A DNA stretch of 64,000 nt from Erythroxylum novogranatense (lineage: Eukaryota > Streptophyta > Magnoliopsida > Malpighiales > Erythroxylaceae): contig CM057235.1 in NCBI GenBank assembly GCA_029891385.1, forward strand, positions 23,367,120 to 23,431,119. Direction: 5' to 3'. The notes below the pieces were generated by a model, which searched no databases, had not been told where the DNA came from, and saw only the letters and a program-made list of their open reading frames with translations. Made by a program: the position numbers and the translations under genes. Of this stretch, positions 11,277-22,870 are shown in pieces; position 1 is the first letter of the stretch, and each line of letters starts with the position of its first letter.

Positions 11277-13173
11277 AATGTCCAGCTCACCCACACCCCC
11301 ACTACCCTTTTGCTTTGCCATTGTCACTACTGGTACCTGACCCCGTCGGCTCAACATTGTAAAGTATAGAACTCTTAGTACTAAGTTTCAATCCCGTAGA
11401 GACTATGACTATTGGTAGCAACTCTTTTCTTATTATCTATCTGACACTTAAAATGATGTTGATTAATTATATTTAAAATAATAAAATAAACTAAGGATAA
11501 ATGAACACAATCAAGTAAACTAAAACAGAAAAGGAATGAAAAATCAACAAATAAATAACAATAAGTAGAATTTGAATCTCCTTAGGACTTCTCATGCACT
11601 CATGATTTAATTAATCAATTTAAACTGAAGTTTGTTGGACTGTGGAAATTCCTCAATGATGTTTGTAAGATCCCATTACCTGTGGGAAGGTTAGAATGGT
11701 AAATGTGAGTGATTAATGAGAGCTTAGAGATGTATTTGCATACTCATGCACAATGTGTCATACACATACATGAGAATAGTGAAAATTTTGCACATGAACA
11801 TAATTGTACATGTATTCATGAATAATTCCAGGTATAATTAGATTGAGTTCTGATTTCTAGGAGTTTTGAGAATTCTAAATTTTATGTAGATGGAAAATTG
11901 TGGTAATATATGTTGAAAAATTGGTTTTTGGAGGCTGTAATTGTTGATGCAAAATTTCTTGGGGAATTTTGGAAATTTTAGTGAAATTAGGAATAAGTTT
12001 TTGGAATATTATGGAAAATAGGAAAAAGAAATCAAAAAAAAATTTGGAGATAGTTGAATTGTAAAGATGAAAGTTAAGGGAGTTAACTTCAAAAGAAACT
12101 AAGTTAGAGCTTGATGTGAGGGAAGTGAAAAATATCTCTTAGGTTATGTACTTGTGCTAGAAGTAGGCTACTGTTCTCTGAGAGTTGATAGGTTGAGTAA
12201 TATTTCTAAGTTCATTCTTCATCATCATCTTCTTCAAGTTTTCTTTCCATACACAGTGTTTTCCATCAAGCACCTCCTAAGAGATTCTTCTGTTTTTCCT
12301 TCCTACACCAAGCCACTTTGCTATTTGTGTCTTCCACCCTAAGAAAAACCTATCCTTACCTCCTTCAAGTTGATGAACAAGTGATGCTTGGGAGTTAGAG
12401 CTAGCGTTGTTTTTGAAGAATTTGAAGTGAAACCAAGTAAGTTATGCTTTAAATGTTATGGGTATTGTTAAAATGAAACTCGAATGATGAGAAATGTAGG
12501 ATTGAGGACTTGATTTTTTGTGTGGGTGTGTGTGTGTGTCGTGGATGATGAAATATCTTTGTAAATGTCATGTTGTATCATTGTGAATGATCATTAATGA
12601 TGTATAATGTGTTATAGAGATGTTTTGGAAGTTAGATGTTGCATTATGGAGTGAGGGTAAGTGCAGAAAATTAAGATAAATGGGTACATGTTTGATACCC
12701 TATTTTTGGGTTAAGGATCAATTATAGACCATGATTTTTTGTGATGGTTATATTGAGTTAATTGGGTAAATAATGATGAGGAAATGAAATGGAAGAGATA
12801 ATTTAGGTAGAATATGTTCACTGAATATGTTTCAGTCTTTTAGCCATAACGTTATCTCTAATTGTCCAAACGAGATGATTCTTAATTTGGATTAACCTAG
12901 AGATATATGACTATATTTAATATGAGATATCGAATTTCAATTCTGTCTCTAAAAGTCTCAAAATTTGTCATGAAGTGAGAACTGGGTCCAGTGCATTGGG
13001 AGCTGAATTAAATTTCATGTTCTAACTTTGGGAGAAAATTTGGATTAATCTAGATAGATTTAGGTAAAGTTGCCTTTTGAAGTTGTAGATCTTTCTTTTA
13101 TCTTTCCAATGGTATATAGTATGGAATTTTTAGATATCTTAGTCGAAAGTTATGATCGATATATGTGGAGATG

Positions 13174-13360
13174 CAAAAGTAAGATGTAAAAAGTAAGACG
13201 CAAAAAGTAAGACACAAAATATAAGACGCAAAAAGTAAGACGAAAAAAGTAAGACGCAAGAAAGTAAGATGCAAGAAAGTAAGATGTAAGAAAGTAAGAC
13301 AAGTTATTGTACAAAGTAAGATGAAGTTACTGTACAAAGTAAGACGAAGTTACTCTACAA
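13174..13360 (+). repeat. AAGTAAGACGCAA minisatellite in solo LTR D
   Basis: Irregular units of about 13-14 bp (AAGTAAGACGCAA, with AAGTAAGATGTAA-type variants) run for about 130 bp. They grade into longer units of about 25 bp containing GTTACTGTACAAAGTAAGA. The array is inside the LTR. Its unit resembles the spacer plus GACGCA unit of the unrelated copia LTR at 8575-8724. Confidence 0.8.
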
Positions 13361-14008
13361 AGACGATGGAGGTCATAAACGTAGTTGCTTCTTTTGGTCA
13401 TAACTTTCTCTCTAGACATCCAAATGACTTGATTCTTGAACCATTAGATTCGTAAGACATTGCTATACATCTCTACCAAAAATCACCCTATAAATCAAAT
13501 TGAGAAGATTGAGTGAAAAAGTAGAACGGGTACAGTGGATGTACCCTTAGATAGTATGAATTGGTGTTATTCTACTGAACATACTTCAGTATTTTGATAA
13601 TATATTGATATGTAGAGTTCCAAATGAGATGATTTTTGTTTTGAGTAAACTAGAAATGTAGGGCTACAAATTGTATGAAGAAATCAGATTTTGAATTGGA
13701 CTCTAAGAGTTTCAATTTTTGGATGGAAGTTGAGTATAGGGTACTATCTCGAAATAAAAGCAGTCCAGAGATATTTGGAGTATAACTTCTACACTATTGA
13801 AAGAAATTGAATGATTTTGGTGTCATTGTAAAGATAAGACATAGATGTATACTTTTATATAAGAGAGTTTGACCAAATTACTTCATTTTCACCTTCTGAT
13901 TGTACATGAACAGTAGACCCGAATGGGGTGCCTTAGAAAAATCTGAAGTGATTCAATGAGAAATGAATTGTGAGTTCAATGGGTTTTGTGAGGCATAAAC
14001 CTAAGTAT

Positions 14009-15868
14009 TGTTAGAGTAGTGCCCTAAAGGCAATCGCCTTTAGCGCATTTTGTACAAATTTGTGTACAGTCTTTATAAATAAATAAAGAAAGGCATATTT
14101 CATTAATTTGTTGTTCATTATTTATGAACTGATATAGATCTGTAATCAAATTAATGAAGTCCATGATATATGACATAGCATGAAGGAAATTATGATGTGA
14201 TCATACTCATGATTCCTATCATGTGCAATTATATCAAGATCTAAATTATCCCTAGTCATAGGATTATCGAGCTGGACATCGTGTCCGGAAAGACTAGCAC
14301 ATCTCATGCTCCTTGATTTGATCAGCGGTGGATCTCGAAACCGTAAATATGAGATATTTAGGGTTGAGATGTGTATGCTTACTAGAGGTAGTAAGTACAT
14401 TGGATGACCTGCCATGAGATCATCACATGGATGTCCTATTCTAATGTCGGTGATAATCTCATCATAGCAATGGTGCAAGTATCCTTAGACTTGAGGTGCT
14501 CAAGGATATCTTGATACTTGATTACGTGCTTTGACTCCATTCCTTGTTGCCTTACAGAGGTCGCTCATAGGGTGGTGCTTGGAGTGCAGTTTGAGGTATT
14601 CAAGGTAATTGAGTAGCCAATAGAGGATTCACCACTTCGTGATAGCGAAAGATGATACCCATGGCCTCTTGTCGGGGTCATTACTTAGAAATCTCTGGTA
14701 GAGTACGTATGTCGTGAAGAGTGTCTTCATGACATATAAAGTAATGAGTCCCGTGACAAGAACTGAAATCACTGGACTAGATTTGGCGTAGTCGATCTAG
14801 TGAGAGTTGACACATTGCCCATACTCATAACTAAGTGGGGTATAGGATGGTGAAAGGACGAATTGCACGGTAATTGTCTATGGAAAGGTTAAGTGATATG
14901 GTCCATAATGAATATATATTCATTCGTCAAACCAATTACTTTCCGGTCAATTGGGGTCATGATGTGTTGCTAGATACCGCTCATGACTTGCTTAGATTAA
15001 GTGTTAATCTAAGTGGCCAACATAACCGGAACCTAATGGGTCACACGATAAGAGTGTCTCGGAGAACTCAGAAAATAGTTTTGGACAGAGTTCCAATATA
15101 TGGAGAGCAACAGATTAATTGGATCTCGATGAGATCGAGATATGTCGATGAGATCGCGACATCGATATTCTTTGAAAAAAGGTTTTGGGGTTTTTCCCAT
15201 ACGGGACCGGGTAGGCCGGTAGGACCGACCCCAGTGTGACTGGACCACTTCAGTAATATATATACATATATATATATATGATTAATTAATTATATAATTA
15301 ATATATATATATATGTTATGTACGTGGAAAGGAGGAAAGGAAGAAGCATTAGAAGCTTCTCCTTTCATGCCTTGTCACCAAAGTCATTAAATGACTAAAT
15401 GACAAAAGATAAAGTAAGAAAGGTGATGCTCGTTGGTGTAGGAAGAGAGAGCATACGATGCTCATTTTTCTTCATCTTTGAGAAAGATAAATGGAGAAAT
15501 GAAAGTGAAGATCATCGTGGATTTTGAGAAAGAGTTTTTAAAATCCTAAGGCTTTGATCTCTTCTTCATCTTTTATCAAGACCATCTTCTCCAATCTCCT
15601 CTCCATCATCGTTGATTCAAGCTCTCCATAGAACAAAGGTAAGATCTAGCAGTCTTTAACTTGTTCTAACTATTCCCGGGTCAAAGGGTTTGTCCCGGTT
15701 AGGTTCTCTGATCTCTGCGTGGATACCGTTAGAGACGGTCTCCTTTGGTCGTTCGGTTTGAGTTTGTTATATATACACTTGGATCCTGGCCTTCGGAAGG
15801 TGCCGAAATAAAAAAATTTTGTTTTTCGCACCGTGGGCATGTGATGCTCACACCGGGATTTTCCTACA
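14009..15868 (+). mobile_element. 5' LTR of copia B (start truncated)
   Basis: The sequence matches the reverse complement of both LTRs of element C, from the TGTTAGAGTAGTGCCC block to the end TTTTCCTACA at 15868. The first hundred or so bases of the family LTR (TGTAGGTGTAAG... with AAGTCGACTT palindromes) are not recognisable here, so the true LTR start is lost or diverged. An A/T microsatellite lies at 15257-15316 and a TATA-like stretch near 15765-15775. Confidence 0.75.
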
Positions 15869-15869
15869 G

Positions 15870-15881
15870 TGGTATCAGAGC
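15870..15881 (+). promoter_or_regulatory. Primer-binding site of copia B (initiator tRNA-Met)
   Basis: TGGTATCAGAGC sits two bases after the LTR end. It is complementary to the 3' end of plant initiator tRNA-Met, the minus-strand primer of most plant copia elements. Confidence 0.9.
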
Positions 15882-16982
15882 CACTTGTGTCGTATATAAC
15901 AACGAAACCATGACTAGGTCGAAGTTGCTATAGCTTGTGATGATGATGCATGTTGTATGTGTTGAATTTCGAATTCAGTATGAGATATAGTTTTCGAAAT
16001 TTTCTTGCCCAGATATGTTCACAAGATGTTTTTGCATATGTCTGTGAAAGCCCGGAATTTATCAATGTGATTTGATATGGTTTTGCTAATTTATTCCCTA
16101 ATGTGCTGGGTGCTGTCTTTGTGCACATTCACTGAACAGGCATGCCTATAAATTCGAGAATAAATTGTAGAAAAATGTTTTTTCGGATTTTCTTTCACCT
16201 ACATGTCCCTACGATGTTTATGAATGTTTATGTAGATGGAAAAATGTTTTCGAGGTGATTTACTATTTATTTGAGAATTTATTGTGTGCTGCTGGGAATA
16301 GCTATGTTAAGGAACACAGATTTTGTATTGGCTTTGTTTCTGAGGTTGAATGATTTTTTGATGGAAATAAATCCTGAAAAAATTCATGGAGCATTTTGGG
16401 AATATTTAGTGACCTCTGTAATTTTATCAGAATTTATTGAAATTGTTTCAATGGGTTTTTCAAGCAAAACATAGAAATTGGCAGTTTTGAGAAAATTGCT
16501 GGAGTTGTTTTGTTTGAACTAAGAAATTGTGTAATTTTCAGTTCCAATGCCTTGGATCATTTTTAATGTGATTAAAAATGTGTTACATTGATGTTGTATT
16601 CTTGCTTAAATGAATTCTTTGAAATTAGGTTTCCAAATAATTTTCGGATGTCAAATGTGTCTCATTAGCGTCTCGATAGTATATTCCCTTATCTTGATTG
16701 TTTTGACCGTCACAAATTTTGTGACTAGTGCCGAAGTAGTCTTGATAAAGTGTAGACTACCTAGAGATACTTAGGTTGATAATTTTATATTCTCGAATTA
16801 TTTGGAGATCCAAGTGAATAACAGTATATTCACCGATTTCAAATTCTTCATATATAGTTTGACTATATATGGTAAGCAACAATGAAAGTGTTTCATTGGC
16901 ACATCATTATAATGTGTATTACACTTGGTATTGTGAATTTGAACTACAAGGATTGAGAAATTAGCCGATTAGATAGCAATTT

Positions 16983-17172
16983 CGCTTGGATAAGTCGACT
17001 TACACAATGTACAAGTCGACTTTCCGTCTGCAGCATCAGACGATAAGTCGACTTGCACAATGGTACAAGTCGACTTGTTAGGTACATTGATTGCACAAGT
17101 CGACTTACACATGCATAAGTCGACTTACACAGAGGCATAAGTCGACTTATACATACACAAGTCGACTTATAA
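16983..17172. repeat. Cluster of eight AAGTCGACTT palindromes in the copia B leader
   Basis: The self-complementary decamer AAGTCGACTT occurs eight times within about 190 bp, each flanked by short variable spacers and usually preceded by AT or AC. The corresponding leader region of element C (30726-30862) has six, one with a single change. The LTR starts of C hold four each (two or three with changes). The function is unknown. Confidence 0.9.
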
Positions 17173-17361
17173 CATGCAAAGGAGGGATGATGGATGATTT
17201 TAGGTATAAACTCAATGTGATTGATCATATGCCCTAAATCATTCCATATAGTCATAGTGACTATAATCCTACGGCTTGGAGAAGAAGAAGATGAGAACTG
17301 AAAACCCTCAAATCATATGAAAGCTAATGCCTTCCATTAATATGGGGAGAACCAGAGTTCT

Positions 17362-17777
17362 TATAGAGTTGGGTTGTTGGGTAAACCCAAGCTCGCTCTA
17401 TACGGATATGTTCGAACCATGAAAATAAGATTTTCAGATTAATGGATCGGTTTTCACTAGAAGCGTTGATTTGTTGAGTAAACTCAAGGTCAACGTGGAC
17501 AGAGGCGAAATTGGGTAGTGTACATCAGATGCACACGCATCAAGAGTTGATAACCCAATGTGTGTGCATACATCAAAAGTTGATAGCACTAGTCGATAGT
17601 TGCACCTAAGATGGAAATGATATGATTGATACCTGCCGATTGAACTAAGGTGGCTTGTTGGGCAAACCCAAGGTCATTTTAGGAATGTCGGATATCTATC
17701 TATGATGCAATTGGTATGACCGATACCTACCGATTGAACTAAGGTGGCTTGTTGGGCAAACCCAAGGTCATTTTTAG
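17362..17777 (+). other. Four tandem stem-loops in the copia B 5' leader
   Basis: Each has an inner 5-bp stem with an A-rich loop, TTGGG-NAAA-CCCAA or TTGAG-TAAA-CTCAA, and an outer stem 5-9 bases away. Stem-loop 1 is 17362-17402 (outer TATAGAG/CTCTATA). Stem-loop 2 is 17464-17495 (CGTTGA/TCAACG). Stem-loop 3 is 17645-17682 (CTAAGGTG/CATTTTAG with two G-U pairs). Stem-loop 4 is 17739-17777 (the same sequence with one extra T). Stem-loops 3 and 4 lie in a 94-bp tandem duplication. Four colinear counterparts exist in element C with compensating base changes. They lie 180-600 bases upstream of the gag start, so roles in packaging, dimerisation or translation are possible but unproven. Confidence 0.7.
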
Positions 17778-17953
17778 GAATGTCGGATATCGACCCACTA
17801 GGACATTGTGTCATAATGTTTCTTGGATTCGTACTGAGGGTTATGGATTCTATGAAACTAGTGGGAGCCATATGCATATCATGCAAGTCCTTATGATTAT
17901 GCATCTATTCCTATTCTAACATTCTTTCTCTCTTTCCCTTTAGGTTATTGAAG

Positions 17954-18794
17954 ATGACTTCAAGTGTGAACTTGCGCTCGCTTATGGAATCCAACAAATT
18001 AACTGGACCAAATTTTCTAGATTGGCTGAGAAATCTGAGAATTGTTTTCAGATCTGAGGAACTGGGATATATCCTAGATGTTCCACTTCCTGATCCACCT
18101 ATTGTTGATGCTTCTGATGAGGATCAGAAAGCATATCGAAAGCATCTTAAAGACAGTGACATGGCTACCTGCATCATGCTTGCCTCGATGTCACCAGAGT
18201 GCGAAGCGGCGTGAGTCTATGGATGCTCATACCATAGTGTTTCATCTTAGGGAGTTGTTTGATGAGCAAGCTCGGTCTGAAAGGTTCGAGACCTCGAGGC
18301 TACTTTTCACTACTAAGATGACTCCAGGTTCATCTGCAGTGCAGTATGCACTGAAGATGGATGGGTATATTGAGAGATTGGCCGTCTTAGGTTTTGTCAT
18401 GGATTATGAATTAAGTATTGACTTAATGCTGGTTGGATTGTCTGATAGTTATTCACAGTTTGTGTTAAACTATCGGATGAACCAAGTATCCACAACAATC
18501 CCTGAGTTGATCAATCTGCTCAAGACAGCAGAGCAAGCTATCAAGAAAGATAACAAGCAAGTGCTAATGGTGGACTCTTCTTCTGGTTCAAAGAAAAAGA
18601 AACAGAAGAAGAAAAGGTCTAAGAAACCAAAAGGAAGTATAGCCAAGAAGAAAACCAAAGAGATCGCTCCAAAGGGACTTGCTTCCATTGTGGCAAGGCC
18701 GGTCCTTTGGAAGCGGGCTGTAAAAGTCTATCTGGAGGAATCTGAAGCGAAAGAAGGCATCGATGCCTCGACTTCTTCGTATGTTTGTCATTGA
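17954..18794 (+). pseudogene. Copia B gag
   Basis: Starts MTSSVNLRSLMESNKL at 17954, a common N-terminus of plant copia gag, followed by a capsid-like helical domain (LDWLRNLRIVFRSEELGYIL, then LRELFDEQARSERFETSRLL). A frameshift near 18205 moves the reading into the next frame, which stays open to 18794. A Lys-rich linker precedes a degraded zinc knuckle (18676-18725): the Cys codons survive in a shifted frame but the His position now reads Pro. The leader stem-loops end about 180 bases upstream. Confidence 0.8.
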
Positions 18795-19086
18795 GGTTAA
18801 TCTTGCTTCGATCATAACATATGGTTATTAGATACGGTTGTGGCTCACACATATGCAATGATATCACAGGGCCTCGGGGACGATGATACTCATGAAGGAG
18901 AGGTAGACCTGCGTGTGGGAAATGGAGCAAGAGTTGCTGCATTAGCCGTGAGGCACTTACTTTTGTCACTCCCGAGTGGGCTTGTAATTAAATTGGATGA
19001 TTGTTATTTTGTACCTGTATTAACAAAGAACATATTGTCTGTTTCTTGTTTAAATAGAGCTGGTTTCCATTTGACTTTTAGTAACA
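18795..19086 (+). pseudogene. Copia B protease region
   Basis: Residues after the linker read SDHNIW, then LLDT, and the frame shifts exactly inside the catalytic DTG (about 18828-18840). One base fewer than element C gives DTVVAHTYA where C has DTGCGSH. Downstream (18870-19080) the beta-rich part, DLRVGNGARVAALAV to SCLNRAGFHLTFSNND, aligns with C. The reading is then cut by the solo LTR inserted at 19092. Confidence 0.75.
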
Positions 19087-19091
19087 ATGAT

Positions 19092-22000
19092 TGTCAGCAC
19101 CCGATCCCGAGACCGGATCCCAACTCCAACTATTTATATCTTAACATTAACGCTCATGCTCTTGCTTACATTCCACACCTATTGGACCCGTTTCCAGAGC
19201 CCAAAATTTCGGAGCCCTAAAGCTTGCGTTCCCTACCTTGCAGCGTTTGATGCTGTGGTTCCATAAGGGTGATGAGCGTACACTACCTAATCATCAAACT
19301 CACATTTGGACTTGTTCATATCAATGTAGCTTAAGGCCTCACGTTCACACAGAGGCAAGAATCACCTTAATCGGAGTCATATAACTCAAGATACACTCCA
19401 AAAATCTAAGAGAGTTCATACCCGAAACATGCCCTCTTAACTGATCTTTCACTTGTTTTAGGAAAAATTTTCTCAATTTAACTCCAATTGATACCGAATT
19501 TTATGGAGTGAAAGATATGTGTCTTATAAATCCAATGGTTCAAGCCTCACCTCATTTGGAGGTCGTATGAGAGAATTATGCCCGAAACATTGGACCATGC
19601 TCACTTCTGAAATCGAATCAAAACTCTTTTGGTACGATTGCTATAACTTTTAATCTATAGCTCCAAATGTTTTCGTTCTTTCACCATATGAAAGTAGACA
19701 TCTAGATCTACAACTCTTATGAAGACTACAAAGGCTGATTATATCTCCTACATTCTACAGCGTCCTATTTTGTTTCCATCGTCTGATTTCTATCATCTGG
19801 TTTTCTATCGTCTGATTTCTATCATCTGGTTTTCTATCTTCTGCTTTCCTTCCTTCTGCTTTTCTATCTTCTGATTTCTATCTTCTGCTTTCCTTCCTTC
19901 TGCTTTTCTATCTTCTGATTTCTATCTTCTGCTTTCCTTCCTTCTGCTTTTCTATCTTCTGATTTCTATCTTCGCTTTCCTTCCTTCCTTTTCTATCTTC
20001 TCTTTCCTTCCTTCCTTTTCTATCTTGATTTCTATCTTCGCTTTCCTTCCTTCCTTTTCTATCTTCTGATTTCTATCTTCGCTTTCCTTCCTTCGCTTTT
20101 CTATCTTCTGATTTCTATCTTCCGCTTTCCTTCCTACCTTTTCTATCTTCCGATTTCTATCTTACGCTTTCCTTCCTTCCTTTTCTATCTTCTCTTTCCT
20201 TCCTACCTTTTCTATCTTCCGATTTCTATCTTCGCTTTCCTTCCTTCGCTTTCTATCTTCGCTTTCTATCTTCTACTTTCCTTCCTTCTTTTTCTATCTT
20301 CGCTTTCCTTCCTTCGCTTTTCTATCTTGATTTCCTTCCTTCCGATTTCTATCTTCCGATTTCCTTCATACCTTTTCTATCTTCCGATTTCCTTCCTTCG
20401 CTTTTATCTTCGATTTCCTTCCTTCGATTTCTACCTTCGATTTCCTTCCTTCGCTTTTCTATCTTGATTTCCTTCCTTCGCTTTTATCTTCTGATTTCCT
20501 TCCTTCGCTTTTTATCTTCCGATTTCCTTCCTTGATTTCTACCTTCCGATTTCCTTCCTTCGATTTCTACCTTCCGATTTCCTTCCTTCCTTTTCTATCT
20601 TGATTTCCTTCCTACCTTTTTATCTTCTCGATTTCCTTCCTTCGCTTTTTATTTTCTGATTTCCTTCCTTCGATTTCTATCTTCGATTTCCTTCCTTCGA
20701 TTTCTATCTTCCGATTTCCTTCCTTCTACTTTTTATCTTCCGATTTCCTTCCTTCCTTTTATCTTGATTTCCTTGTAAGGCTCATATCTTTTAACTCCTA
20801 ACTCCAAATTTAGCAAACGATATACCTTGGAAAGCTCTAACCTTCTACTACAATATTCATGAAGGCTCATTTATCTAATTCAAGTTTTACTGAAGGTCAA
20901 AATCTGAGGCTAAGTTCTGTCAAATTTTGGGAAAATTTGACAGCTCTTCCTGAAAGTACATCTATCAATTTTTCAATCCTAATACTTCCACTGCGTAAGA
21001 CTCATCATACAACCTCATATAACATGATTAAACCCTAAGGTATCTTCAAACACCATTTGAAGCAACAGCCACACTCTTAATCATCTATCATATCCAAACT
21101 ATAATAATGATGCAATTGGCTTAAACATGCATGGATTTCTCAAAATACATTTGAACTTAGCGTTCTTGCATTTCATTTACGTTCAAAGTAAGTAGCTTAC
21201 AATGCTTTAGTGGGCATTTCAAGCCCTTTTTACAACATAGTTCGAAATACACTTCCAAAATACTTCACTTTTCTTAAAATGCATCTAAAGCATTGTTTAC
21301 AACAATTTGCTTGAAATACATCAAAACATAATTCTTGGGTATGCCTTGAGCTCATTCTTCATGATCCCGATCTTTACCTGGAGATGGGGCGGGAAGGTGG
21401 GGTGAGCTTTAATCGTGGGTGATACATTTATATTTAGGCTAATAAGCTACATTGCTTCATTAATCATACTTTTAGCAACTTGCATAGAAATCATGCAATC
21501 ATGCAATTCATGAAATTTATCAATCTCCAAACATAATGTTCATGCTTCATATCATTCTCATTCTTGCAAAATATACGCTAACATGTAAACACATAGCTGA
21601 TGGTTCGAAAAGTCCACGGGTTACTGATGAGCTACATAAATGTAGTCATATGCTGAGGAGTCCTAAAAGGAACATCCTATGCCACAATCGGGCAGCCGGG
21701 TGAAGATTATACTGGTCGACGTGCACGTGACTCTGCTGGTGGACTTAACTAACCCACATAACACTTAATTTCATGCATAAAAGCGGGACTTGTCTTGTCC
21801 GCTGACTAATTTTCTGAAAATGGATATTCAAGCATCCATAAAGCTGATCATGCTTAAAGCACATTTCATGCTTAACTCACATTTCATGCTCTCATTCATG
21901 CTCATCCAATTTATGACAATTTCAAGCAATGTCATGCACTAATCAATTTCTCATCTTATGGCAATCATCCATCAATTTATACACAATCAAAAGTCAATCA

Positions 22001-22865
22001 ATGCTCATTCTAAATTAGTTGGAAAACATTAATTTTCCTTAGTTAAAATAATATTTAAGCATTACTAACATAAAGATAAAAGTGAAACCCACCTTATATC
22101 CTTGCTTAAGCTTGCCTAAGGAAGTTCCTCTTCTTGTTCTCCTCTTCTTTCTTGTCCTCCTTCATTCATGGCAAGGAAAGAACCTCACATCATTTAGGGT
22201 TTCTAATATTGAAAACCTAATGAACCTTAATCATGAAATCAACATCTTCTTTCTAAGCTTTCTAAACCATAAAATCAAGCCAAACTCAAACTACATTTCA
22301 TAACTTACCTTGAATCTTTACTCAACCCAAGGGTTTCTTGTATCAAAATAAAGCTTAGACTCTCCTCTTCACTTTTTCTTCTTGCTCTTTCTTCAAAAAC
22401 TCACTCACTTTCATGGAAATGCCAAAACCCTAGCAAGCTCCTTTCTTCTTCTCCTTTCTTTCCTCTTCTACGTAAACTTCTCCCTCTTCTCCTTTAAATT
22501 TCGTAAATCTCACTTCTTCCTACACTAACTCACTTAAACTCCTCCTTTTATACTTCTTCTCTAATCCATTTAAGCCCAAAAGGCCCAAGCCTTCATTTAA
22601 TTCCTTCTTCTTTCATTTTTCCTACATCCTCCTTACTTCCTCTTTATCCTACAACTTACTTAGGCCCAATTATCTTTAAGCCCATTTTATCTTTCTTTTC
22701 TTTCCTACCTCATTAAAACCTAACTAATTCATTTAATTCCATTAACTCATTACCTAACATCTTTAATGCCAACTCATATTACTCAATGTCAAGTTAATTA
22801 ATGTTAACATAATTTACTTAATTACTCTAATCATGCTTAATTACATAAAAATTTTGGGGCTAACA
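19092..22865 (-). mobile_element. Gypsy-type solo LTR E inside copia B
   Basis: On the plus strand it runs from TGTCAGCACCC to GGGGCTAACA, i.e. TGTTAGCCCC...GGGTGCTGACA in its own sense. The flanks are ATGAT (19087-19091) and ATGGT (22866-22870), a 5-bp target duplication with one later change. The uninterrupted site in element C supports ATGGT as the original. It carries the GCTCACCCC...CAGGTAA landmark at 21380-21410. At 3774 bp with no open gag-pol it is a solo LTR. It includes a 1-kb pyrimidine minisatellite. Confidence 0.8.
19784..20778 (-). repeat. 1-kb homopyrimidine/homopurine minisatellite
   Basis: TTTCTATCTTCTG, TTTCTATCTTC and CTTTCCTTCCTTC-type units alternate for about one kilobase, almost all pyrimidine on the plus strand (purine in the LTR sense). 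Unit length drifts between about 20 and 43 bp and later units lose the CTG. Such tracts can adopt triplex (H-DNA) structure. Here it lies in the 3' half of the solo LTR. Confidence 0.9.
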
Positions 22866-22870
22866 ATGGT

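Noticed and set aside
14146..14478. 110-codon minus-strand frame, with a similar one at 25873-26229 plus
   Set aside because: Both lie inside the copia B/C LTR at equivalent positions. LTRs of this family are non-coding and the frame is not kept in the third copy.
15870..15881. TGGTATCAGAGC as part of a tRNA gene
   Set aside because: It is the primer-binding site next to an LTR end; no tRNA body follows.
16983..17172. Regularly spaced palindromes as a CRISPR array
   Set aside because: The repeat core is only 10 bp, spacers are irregular and short, the host is a plant and the same motif lies in LTRs.
18470..18969. Several minus-strand open frames over copia B gag
   Set aside because: They overlap the plus-strand gag and protease and read Phe/Leu-rich sequence, the usual antisense shadow of a Lys-rich frame.
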